Shown here: positions 26,465 to 38,540 of the stretch, one piece after another
Position numbering within the stretch: the first letter of the stretch is position 1
Layout of the letters: every line of letters starts with the position of its first letter
DNA from: Bisbaumannia salifodinae
GTDB taxonomy: Bacteria; Pseudomonadota; Gammaproteobacteria; Pseudomonadales; Halomonadaceae
Assembly: GCF_039522585.1 (NCBI RefSeq)
Contig: NZ_BAAADR010000013.1
Length of the DNA stretch: 64,000 bases
Direction: 5' to 3' (one strand)
Notes under the pieces: generated by a model
Told to the model about the DNA's origin: nothing
The model's database searches: none
The model's input: only the letters and a program-made list of their open reading frames with translations
Program-made: the position numbers and the translations under genes

Positions 26465-26770
26465 ATGGCAAAGAAAAGCATGATTGAGCGCGAACTCAAG
26501 CGTACCAAGCTCGTTGCTAAGTACGCCGAGAAGCGCATGGCTCTCAAGGCCATCATTAATGACGTCAACGCTTCTGATGAAGAGCGCTTCGACGCCACGC
26601 TGAAGTTGCAGCAGCTGCCGCGTGACTCCAGCCCGGTGCGTCAGCGTAACCGCTGCCGCGTCACCGGCCGTCCGCACGGCTACTACAACAAGTTCGGCCT
26701 CGGCCGTAACAAGCTGCGTGAAGCCGCCATGCGTGGCGATGTCCCTGGACTCAAGAAGTCCAGCTGGTAA
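26465..26770 (+). CDS. rpsN: 30S ribosomal protein S14 (zinc-free form)
   Basis: S14 is a late-assembling 30S head protein. The 101-residue product has the long form without the CxxC pairs of zinc-binding S14, as is usual in gammaproteobacteria. RQRNRCRVTGRPHGYYNKFG is conserved. Confidence 0.97.
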   Translation: MAKKSMIERELKRTKLVAKYAEKRMALKAIINDVNASDEERFDATLKLQQLPRDSSPVRQRNRCRVTGRPHGYYNKFGLGRNKLREAAMRGDVPGLKKSSW

Positions 26771-26800
26771 GCCACGTAGAAACATCAGGAGCGCAACGTA

Positions 26801-27193
26801 ATGAGCATGCAAGATACGCTGGCGGATATGTTCACCCGTATCCGCAATGCGCAGATGGCCACCAAGGAGACGGTCACCATGCCGTCTTCCAAGCTCAAGG
26901 TCGAGCTGGCCCGCGTATTGAAGGAAGAGGGTTATGTCTCTGACTTCGCCGTCGCCGAAGGCGCCAAGCCCGAGCTGAGCATCACCCTCAAGTACTTCGA
27001 GGGCAAGCCGGTCATCGAGCACATTCAGCGGGTGTCCAAGCCGTCCCTGCGCCAGTACAAGGGCAAGGACGCGCTGCCGAAGGTCGCCGACGGCCTGGGC
27101 GTGGCGATCGTTTCCACCTCCAAGGGCGTGATGACCGACCGTGCCGCGCGTCAGGCCGGTATCGGTGGCGAAGTCCTCTGCACCGTATTCTAG
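26801..27193 (+). CDS. rpsH: 30S ribosomal protein S8
   Basis: S8 binds helix 21 of 16S rRNA and represses spc-operon translation in E. coli. The 130-residue product starts MSMQDTLADMFTRIRNAQ and ends with the family block STSKGVMTDRAARQAGIGGE. Confidence 0.97.
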   Translation: MSMQDTLADMFTRIRNAQMATKETVTMPSSKLKVELARVLKEEGYVSDFAVAEGAKPELSITLKYFEGKPVIEHIQRVSKPSLRQYKGKDALPKVADGLGVAIVSTSKGVMTDRAARQAGIGGEVLCTVF

Positions 27194-27202
27194 GAGTTTG
27201 GA

Positions 27203-27733
27203 ATGTCACGCGTAGCCAAATATCCGGTTAAATTGCCCGCTGGCGTCGAGTTCAAGCTCGACGGTGACCAGCTGAGCGTCAAGGGTGGCCAGGGCACCCT
27301 CTCCATGACCGTGCACCCCGATGTGGTGATCGGTCAGGAAGAGGGCCAGGTGACCTTCGCGCCGAGCGAGTCCGCCAAGAGCTGGGCAATGGTCGGTACT
27401 ACCCGCGCACTGGTCCAGAACCTGGTCACCGGTGTGTCCGAGGGCTTCACCAAGTCCCTCGAGATCAATGGCGTCGGTTACCGGGCTCAAGCCAAGGGCC
27501 AGACGCTTAACCTGACACTGGGCTTCTCTCACCCGGTCGATTACGAACTGCCTGAAGGTGTTACGGCGGAAACGCCCAAGAACACCACCATCGTGCTGAA
27601 GAGCGCGGACAAGCAGAAACTCGGCCAGGTTGCCGCGGAAATCCGCGCCTTCCGTCCGCCCGAGCCCTATAAGGGCAAGGGTATCCGGTACGGCGACGAG
27701 CAGGTCCGCCGCAAAGAAGCCAAGAAGAAGTAA
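27203..27733 (+). CDS. rplF: 50S ribosomal protein L6
   Basis: L6 has two similar domains and lies near the factor-binding site. The 176-residue product starts MSRVAKYPVKLPAGVE; the signature PEPYKGKGIRYGDE is near the C-terminus. Confidence 0.97.
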   Translation: MSRVAKYPVKLPAGVEFKLDGDQLSVKGGQGTLSMTVHPDVVIGQEEGQVTFAPSESAKSWAMVGTTRALVQNLVTGVSEGFTKSLEINGVGYRAQAKGQTLNLTLGFSHPVDYELPEGVTAETPKNTTIVLKSADKQKLGQVAAEIRAFRPPEPYKGKGIRYGDEQVRRKEAKKK

Positions 27734-27742
27734 GGCAGGGTT

Positions 27743-28093
27743 ATGAACGCGAAGAAAGAATCTCGTCTCCGTCGTGCCCGCCGCGCTCGCGCCAAGATTC
27801 GCGAGCTGGGCGTGTATCGCCTGTGCGTCAACCGTACTCCGCGCCACATCTACGCGCAGATCATCTCGCCGGATGGTGGTAAGGTGCTGGCCAGCGCTTC
27901 CACGCTGGACAAGGCCCTGCGTGAGGGTGCGACCGGTAATGCCGACGCCGCCGCCAAGGTCGGCGCGCTGATTGCCGAACGCGCGAAGGAAGCAGGCATC
28001 ACCCAGGTGGCCTTCGATCGTGCTGGCTTCCAGTATCACGGTCGCGTCAAGGCTCTGGCCGACGCCGCTCGTGAAGGCGGCCTGGATTTCTAA
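27743..28093 (+). CDS. rplR: 50S ribosomal protein L18
   Basis: L18 binds 5S rRNA and brings it to the large subunit. The 116-residue product starts with the basic MNAKKESRLRRARRARAKIR and ends AFDRAGFQYHGRVKALADAA, both conserved. Confidence 0.97.
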   Translation: MNAKKESRLRRARRARAKIRELGVYRLCVNRTPRHIYAQIISPDGGKVLASASTLDKALREGATGNADAAAKVGALIAERAKEAGITQVAFDRAGFQYHGRVKALADAAREGGLDF

Positions 28094-28105
28094 AGGGTTT
28101 TTACG

Positions 28106-28606
28106 ATGGCGAAGAACGAACAGCAAAACGGCGATCTGCAGGAAAAGCTCGTGCAGGTCAACCGTGTCGCCAAGGTGGTCAAGGGTGGCCGTATCTTCGG
28201 TTTCACCGCTCTGACCGTCGTGGGCGATGGCAATGGTCGTGTGGGCTTCGGTCGTGGCAAGGCGCGTGAAGTGCCGGTCGCGATCCAGAAGGCCATGGAC
28301 CAGGCGCGCCGCAACATGGTCAAGGTGACCCTGGCGGGTCATACCCTGCAGTACCCGGTCAAGGCCCGGCATGGCGCTTCCAAGGTGTTCATGCAGCCGG
28401 CCTCCGAGGGTACCGGGATCATCGCCGGTGGTGCCATGCGCTCCGTGCTCGAATTGGCCGGCGTCCAGGACGTCCTGGCCAAGTGCTACGGCTCCACCAA
28501 CCCGGTGAACGTGGTGCGTGCGACCGTCAAGGGTCTCACCTCCATGCAGTCGCCGGAAGACATCGCCGCCAAGCGCGGTCTGTCTGTCGAAGCGATCACG
28601 GGGTAA
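28106..28606 (+). CDS. rpsE: 30S ribosomal protein S5
   Basis: S5 affects decoding accuracy and mRNA unwinding. The 166-residue product has the double-stranded RNA-binding fold with VVKGGRIFGFTALTVVGDG. No spectinomycin-resistance change is obvious in the loop. Confidence 0.97.
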   Translation: MAKNEQQNGDLQEKLVQVNRVAKVVKGGRIFGFTALTVVGDGNGRVGFGRGKAREVPVAIQKAMDQARRNMVKVTLAGHTLQYPVKARHGASKVFMQPASEGTGIIAGGAMRSVLELAGVQDVLAKCYGSTNPVNVVRATVKGLTSMQSPEDIAAKRGLSVEAITG

Positions 28607-28612
28607 GACACC

Positions 28613-28795
28613 ATGGCAGCGACACTCAAGGTTACCCAGGTCCGCAGCACCATCGGCATCCTGCCCAAGCACAAGGCCACCATGAAAGGCCTCGGGCTGC
28701 GCCGCATTGGTCACTCGGTCGAACTGGAAGACACCCCTGCCGTTCGCGGCATGATCCACAAGGTTAACTACCTTGTGCGTGTTGAGGGAGAGTAA
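28613..28795 (+). CDS. rpmD: 50S ribosomal protein L30
   Basis: L30 is a small 50S protein. The 60-residue product contains LKVTQVRSTIGILPKHKATM and the conserved RGMIHKVNYLVRVE end. It lies 6 bp after rpsE. Confidence 0.96.
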   Translation: MAATLKVTQVRSTIGILPKHKATMKGLGLRRIGHSVELEDTPAVRGMIHKVNYLVRVEGE

Positions 28796-28798
28796 TCC

Positions 28799-29233
28799 AT
28801 GAAACTCAATAGCCTGAGCCCGGCTCCGGGCTCCAAGCACGCCGAAAAGCGTGTTGGTCGTGGCATCGGCTCCGGTCTGGGCAAGACCGGCGGCCGCGGC
28901 CACAAGGGCCAGAAGTCTCGCAGCGGTGGCAGCGTCAAGCCCGGCTTCGAGGGTGGTCAGATGCCGCTGCAGCGGCGTCTGCCGAAGTTCGGCTTCACCT
29001 CCATGAAGTCCCTGGTCTCCGAAGAGGTGCGCCTCTTCGAACTGGCCAAGGTCGCGGGCGACGAAGTCACCCTGGAGACCCTGAAGCAGGCCAACGTGCT
29101 CAAGGACGCCACGCAATTCGCGAAGGTGATCCTCTCCGGCGAACTGAACAAGGCGGTCACCGTTCGCGGCCTCAAGGTCACCAAGGGTGCCCGTGCCGCG
29201 ATCGAAGCCGCCGGTGGCAAGGTAGAGGACTAA
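28799..29233 (+). CDS. rplO: 50S ribosomal protein L15
   Basis: L15 is a late-assembly 50S protein with a long basic N-terminal tail. The 144-residue product has RVGRGIGSGLGKTGGRGHKG and GGQMPLQRRLPKFGF. It ends directly before the secY start. Confidence 0.97.
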   Translation: MKLNSLSPAPGSKHAEKRVGRGIGSGLGKTGGRGHKGQKSRSGGSVKPGFEGGQMPLQRRLPKFGFTSMKSLVSEEVRLFELAKVAGDEVTLETLKQANVLKDATQFAKVILSGELNKAVTVRGLKVTKGARAAIEAAGGKVED

Positions 29234-30565
29234 ATGGCTAAGTCAGGAAACATGCCGGCGATGGGCAGCGGTCTGAGTGAACTGTGGGCGCGTCTGCGCT
29301 TCGTGCTCCTCGCCATCGTGGTGTACCGAATCGGTGCCCACATCCCCGTGCCCGGTATCAATCCTGACCAGCTTGCTGCCTTGTTCAGGGAGCAGCAGGG
29401 CACCATCCTGGGCATGTTCAACATGTTCTCGGGTGGTGCCCTGGAGCGCATGAGCATCTTCGCCCTGGGCATCATGCCCTATATCTCGGCGTCGATTATC
29501 ATGCAGCTGCTGACCGCGGTCTCGCCCCATCTTGAGCAGCTCAAGAAGGAGGGCGAGGCCGGCCGTCGCAAGATCAGCCAGTACACCCGCTACGGCACCG
29601 TGGTGCTGGCCTTCGTTCAGGCCGTCGGCATGTCCGTCGGGCTGGCGGGGCAGGGCATCGCCTACACTGCTGACTTCAGCTTCTATTTCACCGCCGTGAC
29701 CACCTTCGTGGCCGGGGCGGTGTTCATGATGTGGTTGGGTGAGCAGATTACCGAGAAGGGCATCGGCAATGGCATCTCGTTGCTGATCTTCTCCGGTATC
29801 GTCGCGGGCCTGCCCGGCGCCGTGGGGCAGGCCTTCGAGCTGGCCCGCAACGAAGGCGCCTGGAACGTGCTGCCGCTGCTGGCCCTGACGGTGCTGGGGG
29901 TGGCCACCGTGGCCTTCGTGGTGTTCATCGAGCGCGGTCAGCGTCGCATCACCGTGAACTATCCGCGGCGCCAGGTCGGCAACAAGATGTACGCCGGCCA
30001 GAGTAGCTACCTCCCCCTGAAGGTGAACATGGCCGGCGTTATCCCGGCGATCTTCGCCTCCAGCATCCTGCTGTTCCCGGCCTCGCTGGGGCAGTGGGTC
30101 AGCGCCGGGGAAGGGCTCGAGTGGCTGCAGGCGGCTTCCCTGGCCCTGGGGCCGGGTCAGCCGCTGTACATCTTGCTTTTCGCCGCGGCGGTGGTATTCT
30201 TCTGCTTCTTTTACACAGCGCTGGTCTTCAACCCCAAGGACGTTGCCGACAACCTCAAGAAGTCGGGAGCCTTCCTGCCGGGGATTCGGCCCGGCGAGCA
30301 GACCGCTCGCTATATCGATAAGGTCATGACCCGTCTGACCTTCTTCGGTGCCATCTACATCACTGCGGTTTCCCTGATGCCCCAGTTCCTGATCGTGGCG
30401 TGGAACGTGCCGTTCTTCTTCGGCGGTACCTCGCTGTTGATCGTGGTGGTGGTCATCATGGACTTCATGGCTCAGGTGCAGTCGCACCTCATGTCGCACC
30501 AGTACGAGTCGGTGATGAAGAAGTCCAACCTGAAAGGCTACGGTAGCGGCGGCATCATGCGCTAA
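29234..30565 (+). CDS. secY: Preprotein translocase channel subunit SecY
   Basis: SecY is the ten-helix channel of the inner-membrane Sec translocon. The 443-residue product begins MAKSGNMPAMGSGLSELWAR; repeated hydrophobic segments fit ten membrane spans. The plug region after helix 1 and the cytoplasmic loop with VFIERGQRRITVNYPRRQVG are conserved. It starts on the base after the rplO stop, so the two are tightly coupled. Confidence 0.97.
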   Translation: MAKSGNMPAMGSGLSELWARLRFVLLAIVVYRIGAHIPVPGINPDQLAALFREQQGTILGMFNMFSGGALERMSIFALGIMPYISASIIMQLLTAVSPHLEQLKKEGEAGRRKISQYTRYGTVVLAFVQAVGMSVGLAGQGIAYTADFSFYFTAVTTFVAGAVFMMWLGEQITEKGIGNGISLLIFSGIVAGLPGAVGQAFELARNEGAWNVLPLLALTVLGVATVAFVVFIERGQRRITVNYPRRQVGNKMYAGQSSYLPLKVNMAGVIPAIFASSILLFPASLGQWVSAGEGLEWLQAASLALGPGQPLYILLFAAAVVFFCFFYTALVFNPKDVADNLKKSGAFLPGIRPGEQTARYIDKVMTRLTFFGAIYITAVSLMPQFLIVAWNVPFFFGGTSLLIVVVVIMDFMAQVQSHLMSHQYESVMKKSNLKGYGSGGIMR

Positions 30566-30594
30566 GGCGCGCCGTACGTGAATTGGAGAGAACG

Positions 30595-30708
30595 ATGAAA
30601 GTTCGAGCTTCCGTAAAGAAAATGTGCCGTAACTGCAAGATCATTCGTCGCAATGGCGCCGTGCGTGTCATCTGCAGCGAGCCGCGGCACAAGCAGCGTC
30701 AGGGCTAA
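30595..30708 (+). CDS. rpmJ: 50S ribosomal protein L36
   Basis: A 37-residue protein, MKVRASVKKMCRNC..., with the zinc-ribbon pattern CxxC, then Cys and His (ICSEPRH), that is, the zinc-binding form. GGAGAG lies upstream of the ATG. Its place between secY and rpsM is canonical. Confidence 0.95.
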   Translation: MKVRASVKKMCRNCKIIRRNGAVRVICSEPRHKQRQG

Positions 30709-30746
30709 GTCCTGACGATTGCGACTCACCGGTGCCGGCATGCCCC

Positions 30747-30775
30747 TTGCCCTCCCGAGGGTAAAGGGGTATGCT
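30747..30775 (+). promoter_or_regulatory. Candidate promoter upstream of rpsM
   Basis: TTGCCC (30747-30752) and TATGCT (30770-30775) are 17 bp apart, in the 125-bp gap before the alpha operon. Confidence 0.5.
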
Positions 30776-30833
30776 GTTGCGCCTTTTGTAGTAGACCCAA
30801 TCGAGCAAGCCGCTCAAATTTCGGAGAAAGCTG

Positions 30834-31190
30834 ATGGCCCGTATTGCAGGCGTCAATATCCCGGACAACAAGCATGCGGCGATCTCGCTGACCTATATCT
30901 TCGGGATTGGCCGCACTCGTGCACAGGACATCTGTGCCGCGACCGGCATCGCGCCGACTACCAAGATTCAGGAGCTCTCCAGCGACGAGCTGGACACCCT
31001 GCGTGCTGAAGTCGGCAAGTACACCGTTGAGGGTGACCTTCGTCGTGATGTGACGCTGAATATCAAGCGTCTCATGGACCTGGGTTGCTATCGTGGTCTG
31101 CGTCATCGTCGTAGTCTTCCGCTGCGTGGTCAGCGCACCAAGACTAATGCGCGTACCCGCAAGGGCCCGCGTAAGCCGATTCGCAAATAA
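30834..31190 (+). CDS. rpsM: 30S ribosomal protein S13
   Basis: S13 in the 30S head contacts P-site tRNA and bridges to L5. The 118-residue product starts MARIAGVNIPDNKHAAISLT; the basic tail TKTNARTRKGPRKPIRK is conserved. It begins the alpha operon. Confidence 0.97.
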   Translation: MARIAGVNIPDNKHAAISLTYIFGIGRTRAQDICAATGIAPTTKIQELSSDELDTLRAEVGKYTVEGDLRRDVTLNIKRLMDLGCYRGLRHRRSLPLRGQRTKTNARTRKGPRKPIRK

Positions 31191-31230
31191 TTACGCACGT
31201 TCTGGCGTTTAGACAGGAAGAAACATCAAC

Positions 31231-31617
31231 ATGGCTAACCCGCGTAGTAACCGTAAAAAGGTGAAAAAGCAGGTGGTGGATGCGGTCGCCCACATCCATG
31301 CCTCTTTTAACAACACGATCGTGACGATCACAGACCGCCAGGGCAATGCTCTCTCCTGGGCAACTGCCGGTGGTTCGGGTTTTCGTGGTTCTCGCAAGAG
31401 CACCCCGTTCGCTGCTCAAGTAGCAAGCGAACGTGCAGCGACCGCTGCAGCCGAGTATGGTGTAAAGAACGTCGACGTGCTGGTCAAAGGCCCCGGTCCG
31501 GGCCGTGAGTCCGCCGTGCGCGCACTGAATGCCGCCGGTTTCCGCGTGCAGAGCATCACCGACGTGACGCCCATTCCCCACAATGGCTGCCGTCCGCCGA
31601 AGAAACGCCGCGTTTAA
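31231..31617 (+). CDS. rpsK: 30S ribosomal protein S11
   Basis: S11 is on the 30S platform near the mRNA exit. The 128-residue product contains HASFNNTIVTITDRQGN and ends TPIPHNGCRPPKKRRV, both family signatures. Confidence 0.97.
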   Translation: MANPRSNRKKVKKQVVDAVAHIHASFNNTIVTITDRQGNALSWATAGGSGFRGSRKSTPFAAQVASERAATAAAEYGVKNVDVLVKGPGPGRESAVRALNAAGFRVQSITDVTPIPHNGCRPPKKRRV

Positions 31618-31629
31618 GGAGACAGACTC

Positions 31630-32250
31630 ATGGCTCGTTATATTGGACCGAAGTGCAAACTGTCTCGTCGTGAAGGTACCGACCTCTTTCTGAAGAGCGG
31701 TGTCACTCCCTTCGAGAAGAAATGCAAATCCGAGCAGATCCCGGGTGTGCATGGCCAGCGCCGTCAGCGTCTTTCCGACTACGGCTTGCAGCTTCGTGAG
31801 AAGCAGAAGGTACGTCGTCTCTACGGCGTCCTCGAAAAGCAGTTCCGCAGCTACTACAAGGAAGCCGCCCGCCGCAAGGGCGCGACCGGTGAGGTGCTGC
31901 TGCAGCTGCTGGAATCCCGACTGGACAACGTCGTCTACCGCATGGGCTTTGGCTCCACTCGCGCCGAAGCGCGCCAGCTGGTCAGCCACAAGGCCATCGC
32001 CGTCAACGGCCGTACCGTCAACGTGGCCTCCTATCAGGTCAAGCCCGGTGACGTAGTGTCCGTGCGTGAGAAGTCCAAGAACCAGGCGCGCATTCAGACT
32101 GCGCTGTCCATCGCCGCCAACCGTGGTGATATCGCCTGGATCGACGTCGACTCCAAGAAGATGGAAGGCACTTTCAAGGCTCTGCCTGAACGCGGCGACT
32201 TGTCTGCCGACATCAACGAAAACCTGATCGTCGAGCTGTACTCGAAGTAA
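31630..32250 (+). CDS. rpsD: 30S ribosomal protein S4
   Basis: S4 nucleates 30S assembly and represses the alpha operon in E. coli. The 206-residue product has the S4 RNA-binding domain at about 96-155 (LESRLDNVVYRMGFGSTRAE). The zinc-free N-terminal form is used. Confidence 0.97.
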   Translation: MARYIGPKCKLSRREGTDLFLKSGVTPFEKKCKSEQIPGVHGQRRQRLSDYGLQLREKQKVRRLYGVLEKQFRSYYKEAARRKGATGEVLLQLLESRLDNVVYRMGFGSTRAEARQLVSHKAIAVNGRTVNVASYQVKPGDVVSVREKSKNQARIQTALSIAANRGDIAWIDVDSKKMEGTFKALPERGDLSADINENLIVELYSK

Positions 32251-32325
32251 GCCGCATCGCCGGATGCCCGAGGGCATCCGGCCATCGAATTCGAGTATCC
32301 GTTTGGCAGCCTGAAAGGTGTTCTT

Positions 32326-33324
32326 ATGCAGCGTTCAGTGACAGAGTTTCTCCGTCCTCGCGATATCAAGGTCGAAGAGATCAGCGCGCATCGTGCGAAG
32401 ATCGTGCTCGAGCCCTTCGAGCGCGGCTTCGGCCATACCCTGGGGAATGCGCTGCGTCGCATCCTGCTCTCGTCCATGCCCGGCTGTGCCGTGGTGGAAG
32501 CCGAGATCGCCGGTGTCGAGCATGAATACAGCGCGATCGAAGGGGTTCAGGAAGATGTGATCGAGATCCTCCTCAACCTGAAAGACGTGGCGATCAAGAT
32601 GCATAGCCGCGATGAGGCGGTGCTCTCGCTGAACAAGCAGGGCCCGGCCGTCATCACCGCGGGTGATATCGTCGTCGACCACGATGTCGAGATCGTCAAT
32701 CCCGAGCACGTCATCGCCCACGTCAACGAAGGCGCCGAGCTGAAGATGCAGCTCAAGATCGCCCGCGGACGCGGTTACGAGCCGGCGGATGCTCGCGAGA
32801 GTGCGGATGATGAGTCACGCGCCATCGGTCGCCTGCAGCTGGATGCGACCTTCAGCCCCGTGCGTCGTGTTTCCTATGCCGTCGAGGCCGCGCGTGTCGA
32901 ACAGCGCACCGACCTCGACAAGCTGATCATCGATCTGGAAACCGATGGCACCCTGGATCCGGAAGAGGCGATCCGTCGCAGCGCCACCATCCTGCAAGAG
33001 CAGCTGAGTGCGTTTGTCGACCTGGAAGCCGACAAGGAACAGGAAGTGGTAGAGGAAGAGGATCAGATCGATCCCATCCTGCTGCGCCCCGTAGACGATC
33101 TCGAGTTGACCGTCCGCAGTGCCAACTGCCTGAAGGCCGAGAACATCTACTACATCGGTGATCTGATTCAGCGTACCGAAGTGGAGCTGCTGAAGACGCC
33201 GAATCTCGGCAAGAAGTCCCTGAATGAGATCAAGGACGTGTTGGCGGCACGCGGTCTGTCCCTGGGCATGCGCCTGGAAAACTGGCCGCCGGCCAGTCTG
33301 AAGGACGATAAGGCCTCCGCGTGA
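32326..33324 (+). CDS. rpoA: DNA-directed RNA polymerase subunit alpha
   Basis: RpoA dimerises to scaffold the core enzyme, and its C-terminal domain binds UP elements and activators. The 332-residue product has the dimerisation block FGHTLGNALRRILLSSMPGC and, after an acidic linker at about 240-250, a C-terminal domain with NCLKAENIYYIGDL and TPNLGKKSLNEIKDVL. Confidence 0.98.
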   Translation: MQRSVTEFLRPRDIKVEEISAHRAKIVLEPFERGFGHTLGNALRRILLSSMPGCAVVEAEIAGVEHEYSAIEGVQEDVIEILLNLKDVAIKMHSRDEAVLSLNKQGPAVITAGDIVVDHDVEIVNPEHVIAHVNEGAELKMQLKIARGRGYEPADARESADDESRAIGRLQLDATFSPVRRVSYAVEAARVEQRTDLDKLIIDLETDGTLDPEEAIRRSATILQEQLSAFVDLEADKEQEVVEEEDQIDPILLRPVDDLELTVRSANCLKAENIYYIGDLIQRTEVELLKTPNLGKKSLNEIKDVLAARGLSLGMRLENWPPASLKDDKASA

Positions 33325-33363
33325 GTGTCGACTCGAGTCCCAGTTTGGTAAGGAATCACAACC

Positions 33364-33756
33364 ATGCGTCATCGTAAGAGTGGTCGCCACCTGAATCGTA
33401 CGAGCTCGCACCGCAAGGCCATGTTCAAGAACATGTGCGTTTCGCTGGTCGAGCACGAAGTGATCAAGACAACCCTGCCCAAGGCCAAGGAACTGCGTCG
33501 TCATATCGAGCCGCTGATCACCCTGGCCAAGCAGGATAGCGTTGCCAACCGTCGTCTGGCCTTCAGCCGCACCCGCTCCAAGGAAGCGGTCGGCAAGCTC
33601 TTCAACGAGCTGGGTCCGCGTTACGTCGAGCGTCCGGGTGGTTACATCCGTATTCTCAAGTGCGGTTTCCGCACCGGCGACAACGCCCCCATGGCCATCG
33701 TCGAACTCGTCGACCGTCCGGTCGTCGAGGAGGTCGAGGAAGCCGCCGAGGAGTGA
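33364..33756 (+). CDS. rplQ: 50S ribosomal protein L17
   Basis: L17 lies near the tunnel exit. The 130-residue product starts MRHRKSGRHLNRTSSHRKAM, with a Glu-rich C-terminus. It is the last gene of the superoperon and is followed by a strong terminator. Confidence 0.97.
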   Translation: MRHRKSGRHLNRTSSHRKAMFKNMCVSLVEHEVIKTTLPKAKELRRHIEPLITLAKQDSVANRRLAFSRTRSKEAVGKLFNELGPRYVERPGGYIRILKCGFRTGDNAPMAIVELVDRPVVEEVEEAAEE

Positions 33757-33787
33757 TCCCCGGTGGGCCCCGGCCCGGCAATGACAG

Positions 33788-33821
33788 AAAAACCGGCTCC
33801 CTTCGGGGGCCGGTTTTTTTT
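33788..33821 (+). terminator. Terminator of the S10-spc-alpha superoperon
   Basis: AAAAACCGGCTCCC pairs with GGGGGCCGGTTTTT around a 3-nt loop and ends in eight T residues. Confidence 0.93.
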
Positions 33822-33906
33822 GTCAGCTACAAGGCGCAAGGCTGTCCTTCGGACAGTTTCAAGTAGCAAGGAAGCCCTTGAAGACTGTTCAACAAGGGGA
33901 AGAATT

Positions 33907-33976
33907 CCTTGCTCCTTGCTCCTTGCTCCTTGCTCCTTGCTCCTTGCTCCTTGCTCCTTGCTCCTTGCTCCTTGCT
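33907..33976. repeat. Heptamer tandem repeat, ten perfect copies of CCTTGCT
   Basis: Ten contiguous units run from 33907 to 33976, followed by a partial unit. The tract lies between the rplQ terminator and the end of uvrA. Related sequences (CAAGGC, AGCAAGG, AAGGGG) surround it at 33830-33900. Confidence 0.97.
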
Positions 33977-33980
33977 CCTG

Positions 33981-33999
33981 CCGTCAGGCCGTCAGGCCG

Positions 34000-34004
<5 letters not shown>
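33981..34004. repeat. Octamer tandem repeat, three copies of CCGTCAGG
   Basis: Units lie at 33981, 33989 and 33997, and a diverged fourth, CCGTCGCC, follows. The uvrA stop codon (TGA on the minus strand, 34000-34002) lies inside the third unit, so slippage here can alter the UvrA C-terminus. Confidence 0.95.
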
Positions 34005-36861
<2,857 letters not shown>

Positions 36862-37084
36862 TACCACCTCGCGGTGCGTGCAAAACCTCGATTATACGGC
36901 CTGGCCCGAAGCCCCGGCAAAGCCGCACTGCGATGAGCTGACATCGCGGCTGGCGCCCCTCGGCCATTCCCGCTGTTATGGGTATTGCCTCGCGCTTTCC
37001 CCCGATGGGGGCGAGCCGCTAGAATATGGCCCTTCACGACGGCGGCCCCTGCCGTCGATATCGATTCCTGGATTCGTTACCCGC

Positions 37085-38455
37085 ATGGTCTCTCGCCTGT
37101 TACGCGCCACCGAGCGCCGTGCCATCGTCGGCCTCTCCGGCCTCTACGCCACCCGCATGCTGGGCCTGTTCATGGTGCTGCCGGTGCTGGCCCTCTATGC
37201 CGGCGAGCTGGAGGGCGCCACGCCGCTGCTGATCGGCCTGGCCCTGGGCGGCTATGGCCTGACCCAGGCGGTGCTGCAGATCCCCTTCGGGCTGCTCTCC
37301 GACCGCCTGGGACGCAAGCCGGTGATCGCCTTCGGCATGCTGCTGTTCCTGCTCGGCAGCCTGGTGGCGGCCCAGGCCGAGAGCATCGCCCTGGTGATCC
37401 TGGGGCGCTGCCTGCAGGGCAGTGGCGCCGTGGCCGCCGCCATCATGGCACTGCTGGCCGACCAGACCCGGGAGGAGGTGCGCACCGCCGCCATGGCCAG
37501 CATCGGCCTCTCCATCGGCGTGGCCTTCGCCATCGCCATGGTATTGGGCCCCTGGCTGGCCGCGGCCTTCGGCCTGGCGGCGGTCTTCTGGGTGACCGCC
37601 GGGCTGTCGCTGCTGGGGCTGCTGGTATTGTGGCGCCTGGTGCCCCAGGCGCCACAGCGCCGGCATCGCGACGTGGGCCTGGATCGTGCCCAGTTGCGCG
37701 CCGTGCTGGCACGCGCCGACCTGCTGCGCCTGGATTTCTCGATCTTCGCCCTGCATCTGGTGCTGATGGCGTTATTCGTGGCGATACCGCTGCGCCTGCT
37801 CGACGCGGGCCTGGCGGTCGAGCATCATGGGTGGGTCTATCTTGGCATCATGGGGCTGGCCTTCGTCGGCATGGTGCCGCTGGTGATCATCGCCGAGAAG
37901 CGCCGCCGCATGAAGACGATGTTCCTGCTGGCGGTGGCCGGTCTCGGCCTGTGTAGCCTGGGGCTGGGCCTGGCCGGTGACGGACGCTGGGCCCTGATGG
38001 GCTGGCTGCTGGGCTTCTTCGTGGCCTTCAACCTGCTCGAGGCGACCCTGCCGTCGATGCTCAGCAAGCTGGCGCCCGCTGGTGCCAAGGGCACCGCCAT
38101 GGGGGTCTACTCCACCGGCCAGTTCCTGGGCGCCTTCCTGGGCGGGGTGCTGGGCGGCGCCCTGGTGCAGTGGGGCGGGCTGGAGGCGGTCTTCTACGGC
38201 TGCGCCCTGGTCGGCCTGCTATGGCTGGGCCTGATCGCCGGCATGGCGCCGCCGCCCCACCTCTCCAGCGAGGTGGTGGCGCTGGAGGACGAGCCCCATG
38301 ACGCCCTGGATTCGTTGATGGAGCGCCTGGCCGAGGTGGCCGGCGTCGAAGATGTACTGGTCGTACCGGAAGAGCGGGTCGCCTACCTCAAGGTGGACCG
38401 CCAGCGGCTCGACAGCGAGGCCCTGGCCCGGGTGGCCGGGAAACGCAAATCGTAG
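37085..38455 (+). CDS. MFS transporter, YajR-like, with C-terminal cytoplasmic domain
   Basis: A 456-residue major facilitator protein, with about twelve membrane segments between residues 10 and 390 and the loop 2-3 signature GLLSDRLGRKPVI. After the last helix, residues about 395-456 form a small soluble domain (LAEVAGVEDVLVVPEERVAY), the ferredoxin-like extension of E. coli YajR. The substrate is unknown; YajR relatives are treated as drug/proton antiporters. The ATG at 37085 is chosen because longer in-frame starts overlap the divergent uvrA. Location between uvrA and ssb is shared with Pseudomonas relatives. Confidence 0.88.
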   Translation: MVSRLLRATERRAIVGLSGLYATRMLGLFMVLPVLALYAGELEGATPLLIGLALGGYGLTQAVLQIPFGLLSDRLGRKPVIAFGMLLFLLGSLVAAQAESIALVILGRCLQGSGAVAAAIMALLADQTREEVRTAAMASIGLSIGVAFAIAMVLGPWLAAAFGLAAVFWVTAGLSLLGLLVLWRLVPQAPQRRHRDVGLDRAQLRAVLARADLLRLDFSIFALHLVLMALFVAIPLRLLDAGLAVEHHGWVYLGIMGLAFVGMVPLVIIAEKRRRMKTMFLLAVAGLGLCSLGLGLAGDGRWALMGWLLGFFVAFNLLEATLPSMLSKLAPAGAKGTAMGVYSTGQFLGAFLGGVLGGALVQWGGLEAVFYGCALVGLLWLGLIAGMAPPPHLSSEVVALEDEPHDALDSLMERLAEVAGVEDVLVVPEERVAYLKVDRQRLDSEALARVAGKRKS

Positions 38456-38540
38456 CGGGCTCGCGGTGCCATACCGGCGCCGGGACCCCACTGGAACTTT
38501 CGGGAGCGCCGTTCCGCGCTCCCCAAGCGAGGAGTCAATT